The position numbers and the translations under genes are program-made. Under the pieces are notes generated by a model. That model was not told the DNA's origin, searched no databases, and saw only the letters and a list, made by a program, of their open reading frames with translations. From NCBI GenBank assembly GCA_036655895.1, contig JAVVPF010000025.1, forward strand, positions 1-48,162: a DNA stretch of 48,162 bases, given 5' to 3'. Shown here piece by piece: positions 42,256-48,162 of this stretch; position 1 is the stretch's first letter, and each line of letters opens with the position of its first letter. Source of the DNA: Cloacibacillus sp. (GTDB lineage: Bacteria > Synergistota > Synergistia > Synergistales > Synergistaceae).

Positions 42256-42894
42256 ATGGATAGTAAAGTTCTCAGGTCTATTGCAGAGGCAGTTATAGAT
42301 GGCTCCGTCAAACAGGTTGCCACTTTAGTCAATGAGGCGGTTTGTGCTCAAATCCCGGCTGGGAAAATCCTGAATGACGGGTTGATTTCAGGAATGAACC
42401 AGGTTGGAGAACTTTTTAAAGAGGGCGAAATGTTTGTGCCCGAGGTTTTAGTTTCAGCAAAAGCGCTACAAAACGGGGTTGATATTATTCGTAGTCTGCT
42501 TGTAGAGGAGGGGGTAAAAGCGGCAGGCAAAATTCTGACGGTGACGGTAGAGGGAGACCTTCATGATATTGGCGTTAAGCTTGTCGGAATGATGTTAGAA
42601 GGGGCCGGTTTTGAGGTGGTCAATATTGGTGTGGATGTCACCGTTGCCAAAATTGTTGAGAAGGTCAAAGAAATAAGGCCGAATATTCTTGGACTATCTG
42701 CGATGCTCACAACTACGATGGTAAATATGAAGGATGTGATGGATGCTCTTAAGGAAGAAGGATTACTTGATGATTTAAAAGTAATGATAGGCGGTGCTCC
42801 TGTGTCTCCTCTGTATGCTGAAAAGATTGGGGCGGTGTATTCTGCCGATGCAAGTGACGCTGTAACTGTAGCGAGAAATATTCTGCCGCGTTAG
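42256..42894 (+). CDS. Methyltransferase cognate corrinoid protein (MttC/MtgC-like)
   Basis: 212 residues. The N-terminal helical cap (about 1-88) has GLISGMNQVGELFKEGEMFVP. The Rossmann-like B12 domain has VEGDLHDIGVKLVGMML, with the DxHxxG signature at Asp101-His103-Gly106; His103 is the lower cobalt ligand. Further cobalamin contacts lie in LGLSAMLTTTM and MIGGAPVS. It accepts the methyl group from the MttB-family protein and hands it to a second methyltransferase. A GGAGTTA-like site precedes the ATG. No RamA-type reductive activase is present in the window, so it must be supplied elsewhere. Confidence 0.93.
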   Translation: MDSKVLRSIAEAVIDGSVKQVATLVNEAVCAQIPAGKILNDGLISGMNQVGELFKEGEMFVPEVLVSAKALQNGVDIIRSLLVEEGVKAAGKILTVTVEGDLHDIGVKLVGMMLEGAGFEVVNIGVDVTVAKIVEKVKEIRPNILGLSAMLTTTMVNMKDVMDALKEEGLLDDLKVMIGGAPVSPLYAEKIGAVYSADASDAVTVARNILPR

Positions 42895-42985
42895 GCGATA
42901 CTTCTCAGAGATTAATCTAATCTGTTCTTTTAATGTAATGGTTTAAGTACTAGCAAATTATTGAAGACAAAAGGAGAGATTGTGT

Positions 42986-44014
42986 ATGAAAAAATATCTT
43001 ATAAGAGTAATGGCGATATTTACTTTTAGCTTTATGTTTGCCTCCTGTTTTTCACTTGCTGCGGAGGCTAAGGTGCTTAAAATGTATGCTCCGTACCCTG
43101 CGGATAGTTTTATTACACAAGGATTAGTCTCTGCGGTGGAGCAGATAAAAAAAGAGACGAAAGGGAAAATATCAATAAAAATTTTCCCTGGTGGGCAACT
43201 TGGAGGATATGAGGAAGCGGTAGAAGAAGTTCGTCAAGGAACAATAGACTTGGCTTCAACATGGCTTACGAAGCGTTTTGACCCGCGCCTTGATATGCTT
43301 AATCTGCCAGGTTATGCTCCTTTGGGGTATAAGCAGCTCGCAAAAATTTGTTTTGCAGTAGATTCTCCCTTTGCTACAAAAATCGAATCCGTTCTTCAGT
43401 CAATTAATATTGTGAGTCTTGGCCCGTGGCCGGAACCTTATGCGAATCTTATTTTTGCCAAAGGAAAACGCCCTGAAAAATTCATCGGCTTTGAAAATAA
43501 AAAAAGAAGCATAAGGGTACCCGGAATGCCTCTTTATAGAGATTCTTATGTGGCTATGGGGTATCAGACTCTGACGATGGATGTATCGGAGCTTTGGAAT
43601 GCTATGCAGACTGGGCAGGTTGACGGCGCCTCTGGACAAACGCTTGAAAGCACATATCTTCTTGGTAAGGATATTGTAAAACATGTAGATTACAACAGGG
43701 CAGTCTGTCCTCCTTCGTGGCTTATCATTAATAAAGACCTCTGGTCCTCATTCACCAAAGAGCAGCAGAAGATAGTATCTAAGGCGTTTAATACTTGGTC
43801 GCTTAAAACGCTTGATTTGATGGCTAAAAAAGACATCGAGTATGCGAAACTTCTGAAAGATTATGGAATTGAAGTGGCAGAATATAATGACAAATATTAT
43901 TCTGAACTAGCGGCATATCTCAGAAAGACAGTTTGGCCGAAATACTATGATGTGTTTGGTAAAGATTTCCTTGTCAATCTTGATAAGATTGTAAATAATA
44001 TGAAAAATAAATAA
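42986..44014 (+). CDS. dctP: TRAP transporter substrate-binding protein, DctP family
   Basis: 342 residues from the ATG with AAGGAGAG seven bases before. The signal peptide (YLIRVMAIFTFSFMFASCFS) is cleaved near AEA-K. DctP marks: FPGGQLGGYEEAVEEVRQGTIDLA, the ligand-binding Arg in RSIRVPGMPLYRD and GQVDGASGQTLES. The conserved Arg normally pairs with a carboxylate (or sulfonate) of the ligand. As the transporter is encoded in the same unit as the methyltransferases, it probably brings in their methylated substrate, which would then bear an acidic group. Confidence 0.93.
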   Translation: MKKYLIRVMAIFTFSFMFASCFSLAAEAKVLKMYAPYPADSFITQGLVSAVEQIKKETKGKISIKIFPGGQLGGYEEAVEEVRQGTIDLASTWLTKRFDPRLDMLNLPGYAPLGYKQLAKICFAVDSPFATKIESVLQSINIVSLGPWPEPYANLIFAKGKRPEKFIGFENKKRSIRVPGMPLYRDSYVAMGYQTLTMDVSELWNAMQTGQVDGASGQTLESTYLLGKDIVKHVDYNRAVCPPSWLIINKDLWSSFTKEQQKIVSKAFNTWSLKTLDLMAKKDIEYAKLLKDYGIEVAEYNDKYYSELAAYLRKTVWPKYYDVFGKDFLVNLDKIVNNMKNK

Positions 44015-44031
44015 CCAGTAGAAACATATGG

Positions 44032-44074
44032 TAAAAGCATGCCTGAAGTCGAGTAACCTTTGGGTATGCTTTTA
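44032..44074 (+). other. Intercistronic hairpin after dctP
   Basis: TAAAAGCAT (44032-44040) pairs with ATGCTTTTA (44066-44074), extendable by three pairs, around a loop of about 20 bases. There is no strong T-run after it. It probably stabilises the binding-protein message or partly ends transcription before dctQM. Confidence 0.5.
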
Positions 44075-44102
44075 TGTTTAAAAGAAAGCCGGGGTGATTG
44101 TG

Positions 44103-44630
44103 GTGAAAAAAATAAAAGCAACAAATCAAATCATGGAATCAAAAATATGGAAAAGCCTACTGGTGATCCAAAGAGGCATCATGTTGCTCACTTCTTTGGT
44201 GATGCTGATGATATTGGGAGCTGTTGTTGTTGCTAGATATGTTTTTCATATGGATATTTTTGGTTATGATGAGATAGTTCTTGTCGATTCTTTCTGGATG
44301 TATTTTATAGGGGCTTCCTATGCAATGTATGAGGGCGGTCATATTAAAGCGGACATCTTATCTTCGTTGCTCAAGCCGAGAAAACGTGCATTGATGAAGG
44401 TTGTGGCGGGGATATTTCAAACTTTGGTGAATATTATTTTTAATGTTTTTGCCTACAATTTAATTGTAAGATCAATAAAAATATGGCCAGTAACCTCTTC
44501 ATGGAATATTCCATTTCTGATTCCACAGATGGCCTTATTTTTAGGTTTTACATTAATGTCATTTTATCTAATCATCTACACAGCCAAAGACCTCAATATA
44601 TATATTGGTATAGGTAAGGAGGAGGATTAA
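44103..44630 (+). CDS. dctQ: TRAP transporter small permease, DctQ
   Basis: About 175 residues, four spans, the DctQ topology. Several GTG codons (44094, 44100, 44103) could start it; I take 44103 because GGGGTGA lies six bases before. Characteristic DctQ features are the first-span VMLMILGAVVVARYVF and the conserved loop YAMYEGGHIKAD. It partners the large permease encoded two bases downstream. Confidence 0.9.
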   Translation: MKKIKATNQIMESKIWKSLLVIQRGIMLLTSLVMLMILGAVVVARYVFHMDIFGYDEIVLVDSFWMYFIGASYAMYEGGHIKADILSSLLKPRKRALMKVVAGIFQTLVNIIFNVFAYNLIVRSIKIWPVTSSWNIPFLIPQMALFLGFTLMSFYLIIYTAKDLNIYIGIGKEED

Positions 44631-44632
44631 CC

Positions 44633-45931
44633 GTGGCGATTTTTATAGCCATTTTGATTATTATAGCCGGCTTGCTGCTTGGAATGTATATACAATATGC
44701 CTTTATGGCGGCGGCGTTATTTTTGATAGTGACTTTAGATTATCAGACGAGTTTTTTGCTCACGTATGGATATAGTATAGTCAATTCCTTAATATTGATT
44801 TGTGTGCCCCTTTTTATAGCCGTCGGTTTGCTCATGAATAAAAGTGGCATCGGTAAATGTTTGGTTGATTTTGTCGACATTTTTGTTGGAAGAATAAAAT
44901 GCGGGCTTGCTATAGTTGCCATTGTTGCTTCTGGAGCCTTTGGCTCCATTGCAGGCAGTAGTCTTGCGACATTGTCATGTATTGGTTCCATCATGAAGCC
45001 GAGGTTTGAAGAGGCCGGATATGATAAGGGGTTTACTGCTGCATTGATTACCTGCGCTGCGCCGCTGGGACTCTTGATCCCTCCAAGCGCGCACATGGTA
45101 CTCTATTCTTGGGCGGGGCGCCAGTCATTGCTGGCCTGTTTTCTTGCTACTGTTGGCCCCGGTATCATGTTAATGATCATGCTTTCAATTACAAGTTACT
45201 TTATCCTCAGAAATAACCCAAATATTAAAATCAGACAACCAATGAGTTATGCTGATTTTATTGGCATGGCTTCAGAAAGGACGTTTTCTGCCATTCCTGC
45301 TCTTGCTATGCCAGTCATTGTGCTCGGAGGTATTTATGGAGGTTATTTCACCCCAACGGAAGCTGCGGCTGTTGCCGTAATATATTCGATTCCTGTCGGT
45401 TTTTTTGTTTATAAAAAATTGACCCTGAAGGGGCTATGTGAGACCTTGATTGAGACGGCATCGACGACTGGTGTTATTATGGTCATGATATTTTGCATAA
45501 TGATGCTTAGCCGGATTTACATTATGGAAGATTTACCGGGAATGATCACTAAAACGCTAAAAGAATTTTCAGACAGCAAATATGTTATTTTGCTAGGTAC
45601 TAATATTATTCTTTTAATAATAGGGATGATTATGGATGATACCAGTGCGATTCTCCTATGTACGCCGATATTCATTCCGATTCTCCAAAACTTTGGTGTA
45701 GACCCGATACATTTTGCGGCGATAATCGGGGTGAATATAGGAATCGGTCTCCTTTCCCCTCCGACCGCGCCATGTCTATATTTTGGTTCAGGCGTGATGA
45801 AGACGGCGGTTGCAGATATGCTGCCTATGACGCTAAAATTTATTGTATTTGCGTGGCTTCCTACATTATTAGCGGTAACTTATTTTCCAGAAATGGCCCT
45901 TTGGCTTCCGAGACATGTTCTTGGATGGTAA
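44633..45931 (+). CDS. dctM: TRAP transporter large permease, DctM
   Basis: 432 residues from GTG, with GGAGGAGG upstream. About eleven or twelve spans. Marks: FGSIAGSSLATLSCIGSIM near residue 103, LLIPPSAHMVLYSWAG, GGIYGGYFTPTEAAAVAV and GMIMDDTSAILLCTPIFIPI. These are the standard DctM motifs. It works with DctP and DctQ to import the ligand by sodium symport. The C-terminus ends 38 bases before the UroD-type gene. Confidence 0.95.
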   Translation: MAIFIAILIIIAGLLLGMYIQYAFMAAALFLIVTLDYQTSFLLTYGYSIVNSLILICVPLFIAVGLLMNKSGIGKCLVDFVDIFVGRIKCGLAIVAIVASGAFGSIAGSSLATLSCIGSIMKPRFEEAGYDKGFTAALITCAAPLGLLIPPSAHMVLYSWAGRQSLLACFLATVGPGIMLMIMLSITSYFILRNNPNIKIRQPMSYADFIGMASERTFSAIPALAMPVIVLGGIYGGYFTPTEAAAVAVIYSIPVGFFVYKKLTLKGLCETLIETASTTGVIMVMIFCIMMLSRIYIMEDLPGMITKTLKEFSDSKYVILLGTNIILLIIGMIMDDTSAILLCTPIFIPILQNFGVDPIHFAAIIGVNIGIGLLSPPTAPCLYFGSGVMKTAVADMLPMTLKFIVFAWLPTLLAVTYFPEMALWLPRHVLGW

Positions 45932-45969
45932 TGCTTAGTATTGAAATTAGAAGAAAGCAGGAAACTAAG

Positions 45970-47337
45970 ATGAGTGATGGTAAAGATTTACTTTTCAAGG
46001 CGCTTCGCTGTGAAGAAGTCGATAGAATTCCGTGGATCCCTTTCACGGGAGTACATTGTGCAAAGTTACTTGGAGTTGATGCTGAAACATACCTTAAATC
46101 TCCTCAGAATATCGTGGCGGGTGTTAAGCTGGCTGCTGAAAAATATTTTGCAGATGGTGTGTGCTCTGTTTTTGACCTTCAAATTGAGGCTGAAGCCTTG
46201 GGGTGCGGGTTGAAATGGTCGAAAAACAATCCGCCCGCTGTAGCTACACATGTACTTGATACGAAAAAAATCGGAGAACTTCCTGAATTTACTAAAAAAC
46301 TTGGGCGTATTGAGAATGCTCTTAATGTTACCGCTACGTTAAAAAAAGAAATTGGAGATGATGTGGCTATCTTGGGACTAATATGCGGCCCGTTTACCTT
46401 AGCGTTACATCTCGCAGGGGCTAAATTCCTCACGGATATGATTGAAGAACCGGAATATGCAAACGAGATACTATTGTTCTGCGCAGAGATATCTCGTAAA
46501 ATGTCCGCTTGGTATGTGGAGGCTGGAGCTGATGTAGTTGCGCTTGTAGACCCAATGACGAGCCAGATATCGCCAAGACACTTTAAAAAATATGTTACAA
46601 CGGCCGTGGCTCCTTCGATTCAGGAGGTAAAGTCAAGGGGAGCGTTCGTAACTCTCTTTTGTTGTGGAGACGCAACGAAAAATATTGAGCTTATGATGCA
46701 ATGTGAACCGGATGGTATTGCTTTTGATGAACAAGTGAGCGTGGTGATGTCTCGGGAGCTGTCTGCGAAATACAACGTAGCGATAGAGGGGAACCTGCAC
46801 CTTACTACAACATTGCTTTTCGGGAATCCGCTGGAATGCGTGGCGGATGCAAAAAAATGTTTAAAAGAAGGAGGGCATAAAGGTTACATTCTCTCGCCGG
46901 GCTGTGACCTGCCATTTGACACCCCGGAATATAATCTTGAAGCAGTGGGCAGATACGCTGTGCTTGGCGAAGAACCTTCTAAAAGCAGCGGATTTTCATC
47001 GCTTGAAGAAGCGCTTTCCGGTTGCAATGCCGCCGCTGAAGGGTTTGAGGATGTGACTATAGAACCAGGCAGGATATTTATTGAGGTGGTCACACTTGAC
47101 TCAGAAGGATGTGCTCCGTGTCAGTACATGATGGAATCTCTATATAGAATCAAGGATAAGTATGGAGATAAACTATTTTATCGTGAAACTCTGATAAAAA
47201 GCCTCGCCGGCATTAAACGCGTAAGTGCCATAGGAGTGAAAAATCTTCCCTCTATGTTGATGAATAATGAAATAGTTTTTGATAATATAGTTCCTACAGA
47301 CAATGAACTCATGAAAGAGATAAATAAAAGATTGTAG
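45970..47337 (+). CDS. UroD/MtaA-type methyltransferase fused to a thioredoxin-like domain
   Basis: 455 residues from the ATG with AGGAA six bases before; the open frame extends upstream inside dctM but has no start signal. Residues 1-340 form the uroporphyrinogen-decarboxylase fold of MtaA/MtbA methylcobalamin:thiol methyltransferases. In these enzymes zinc is held by an HxC motif and a distal Cys. Here the HxC position reads LFCCG (residues 229-233), so His appears to be replaced by Phe, with Cys232 kept. The distal Cys312 is in PGCDLP. Residues 365-455 look thioredoxin-like: a CAPC motif at 381-384 and a likely cis-proline in VKNLPSM (Pro427). It presumably takes the methyl group from the corrinoid protein; the acceptor is unknown. 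Confidence 0.82.
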   Translation: MSDGKDLLFKALRCEEVDRIPWIPFTGVHCAKLLGVDAETYLKSPQNIVAGVKLAAEKYFADGVCSVFDLQIEAEALGCGLKWSKNNPPAVATHVLDTKKIGELPEFTKKLGRIENALNVTATLKKEIGDDVAILGLICGPFTLALHLAGAKFLTDMIEEPEYANEILLFCAEISRKMSAWYVEAGADVVALVDPMTSQISPRHFKKYVTTAVAPSIQEVKSRGAFVTLFCCGDATKNIELMMQCEPDGIAFDEQVSVVMSRELSAKYNVAIEGNLHLTTTLLFGNPLECVADAKKCLKEGGHKGYILSPGCDLPFDTPEYNLEAVGRYAVLGEEPSKSSGFSSLEEALSGCNAAAEGFEDVTIEPGRIFIEVVTLDSEGCAPCQYMMESLYRIKDKYGDKLFYRETLIKSLAGIKRVSAIGVKNLPSMLMNNEIVFDNIVPTDNELMKEINKRL

Positions 47338-47410
47338 ATTTTTTGGGGTATAAGCATACACTGGCTGAAAGGTAAAAGTTTTAATATTGAACCGACTAGG
47401 TGGGCGTCTG

Positions 47411-47440
47411 GTCCATCAACATCGGTTTTTATTGATGGAC
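47411..47440. other. Hairpin between the methyltransferase operon and the last gene
   Basis: GTCCATCAA and TTGATGGAC form a 9-bp perfect stem around a 12-base loop. Neither strand has a T-run after it, so it is not a standard terminator, though it lies between convergent genes. Confidence 0.4.
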
Positions 47441-47489
47441 ATAGTTTGCAAGATTCAAATGAATAATTGCACAAAGATATGTGTGTTAC

Positions 47490-48162
47490 TTATTGTTTCA
47501 GATTGTTTAGTTTATTCGCATAATAAACATCCATATCTACAACGCCAGGGATATGATAAAGAGAGGCTTGCTCGTTGACTTCAACGTCTATCACATTGCC
47601 GATTTCTTCAAATGCGACGTGCTCCCATCTCTCTTTCATATAGAGCTTAAAATGCTTATTGTCATAACTTCTATCCCAAGCTTCAGGGTACTGATGGTGC
47701 AATTCTGTGACGGAAGGGCTTTTTTGATCGAAAGAGAAGAAAGCGCCCATTGCGCAACTGTCAGGTTTGAGATAACGGGAAACGGCCTCGAGCGAATACC
47801 CTTTATGGAATAAAGCGTATTCGTTGGCAGAATCAAAATCTATATACAAATCCACAGAGTTTTCTTTTAGCGGGAGCAGGCTGCTTGCAGTAGCCACATA
47901 TAGAATGTCTCGTTCGAGGCCGAGTTTATCTATTAAACCTTTATATATAGCAACGAGTTCCGGGTATTTGTCGGTGATGATGTATAGTGCGTCAGCGGGC
48001 ATCTCCTCAATATTTGCATGGCAGAAACAATAATTATTTATAAAATCCTCTAATATGACTTTGCCAGCCATATTCTGTGACTTTAGTTTTTCAAGAAGCC
48101 AATGATAAGATTTTTGCATATATGAAACCAAAGTGGGATTCATCAGCCTGTAGCAGTTTCTT
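47490..48162 (-). CDS. Partial SAM-methyltransferase-like protein, N-terminus outside the window
   Basis: An open frame runs to the window edge without an upstream stop, so the ATG at 48143 may be internal (the preceding codons read RNCYRL). The visible 217 residues from that ATG resemble the methyltransferase part of a class I Rossmann protein: KVILEDFINNYCF, then ALYIITDKYPELV, ATASSLLPLKENSVDLYIDF and YLKPDSCAMGAFFSF. The glycine-rich SAM loop is degenerate or absent, so catalysis is doubtful. An N-terminal HTH domain fused to such a domain is one possibility. It is convergent with the methyltransferase operon and shares its AT-rich composition. Confidence 0.6.
   Translation of the reverse strand, partial: RNCYRLMNPTLVSYMQKSYHWLLEKLKSQNMAGKVILEDFINNYCFCHANIEEMPADALYIITDKYPELVAIYKGLIDKLGLERDILYVATASSLLPLKENSVDLYIDFDSANEYALFHKGYSLEAVSRYLKPDSCAMGAFFSFDQKSPSVTELHHQYPEAWDRSYDNKHFKLYMKERWEHVAFEEIGNVIDVEVNEQASLYHIPGVVDMDVYYANKLNNLKQ

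Larger units (their letters stand above)
39437..48162. other. AT-rich, probably acquired segment
   Basis: Coding and intergenic sequence becomes visibly poorer in G+C directly after the HD-GYP gene. Codons ending in A or T dominate from the RpiR gene onward, while the preceding 39 kb strongly favour G or C at third positions. The genes form one functional module (regulator, methyltransferases, corrinoid protein, TRAP transporter). No integrase, tRNA, or flanking repeat is visible in the window, and the right boundary is outside it. Confidence 0.6.

Noticed and set aside
45658-45969. Possible N-terminal extension of the UroD-type methyltransferase by about 100 residues
   Set aside because: Lies wholly within dctM in another frame, has no ribosome site and does not match the family; the ATG at 45970 has one.
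1-48162. tRNA genes, CRISPR arrays, insertion sequences or attachment sites
   Set aside because: None could be supported by reading both strands; the AT-rich segment lacks visible integrase or flanking repeats within the window.

Overview
The window reads as a chromosomal segment of a strictly anaerobic, amino-acid-fermenting bacterium. A Synergistota genome of the Cloacibacillus/Synergistes type is my best guess. That guess rests on the gene style: many amino-acid and peptide catabolism genes, TTT and TRAP solute transporters, and aryl-CoA ligase plus ACT protein, on a GC-rich background. It is inference, since no rRNA or other phylogenetic marker is present. I saw no tRNA, rRNA, CRISPR array or insertion sequence.

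Layout. (1) 37-5867: a tandem-HTH regulator, then a beta-aspartyl-peptide unit (small membrane protein, IadA-like peptidase, GntR regulator) divergent from a YfcC-type carrier across two abutting inverted repeats. (2) 6023-10333: a four-gene flavin/iron-sulfur amino-acid dehydrogenase of the proline/hydroxyproline dehydrogenase and HcnABC type, with a YheO/DauR-like regulator upstream. (3) 10478-19255: a histidine biosynthesis locus in three transcription units: hisD; hisZ-G-B-A-IE-H-F; and a HAD phosphatase plus hisC. The HAD gene is the obvious candidate for the otherwise missing histidinol-phosphate phosphatase. The two histidine promoter regions share a 10-mer and an 8-mer. (4) 19345-25240: a HOGA-like aldolase, cysteine desulfidase, a secreted protein of unknown function, threonine ammonia-lyase, and a YitT membrane protein divergent from a MerR regulator across a 19-bp-spacer promoter. 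(5) 25371-30341: a TctCBA transporter with an M29/NicX-like hydrolase and a divergent FadR-type regulator. (6) 30434-33397: ACT protein and phenylacetate-CoA ligase behind a leader peptide and intrinsic terminator that look like an undescribed attenuator, with a divergent IclR regulator. (7) 33461-39436: an aldehyde dehydrogenase with a free-standing FIST protein, then a large beta-propeller/HD-GYP sensor.

(8) From about 39.45 kb to the end the composition becomes clearly AT-rich. The genes there form one module: an RpiR/SIS regulator divergent from a non-pyrrolysine MttB-family methyltransferase, its corrinoid protein, a complete TRAP transporter, and a UroD/MtaA-type methyltransferase fused to a thioredoxin-like domain. 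A partial SAM-methyltransferase-like gene runs off the end. I read this as an acquired corrinoid-dependent demethylation system for an unknown, probably anionic or zwitterionic, methylated substrate. Its strong promoter (TTGACA-N16-TATAAT) is surrounded by repeated GAAATNATTTC palindromes, the likely RpiR operators. This module and the leader-peptide attenuator are the best candidates for new biology here.
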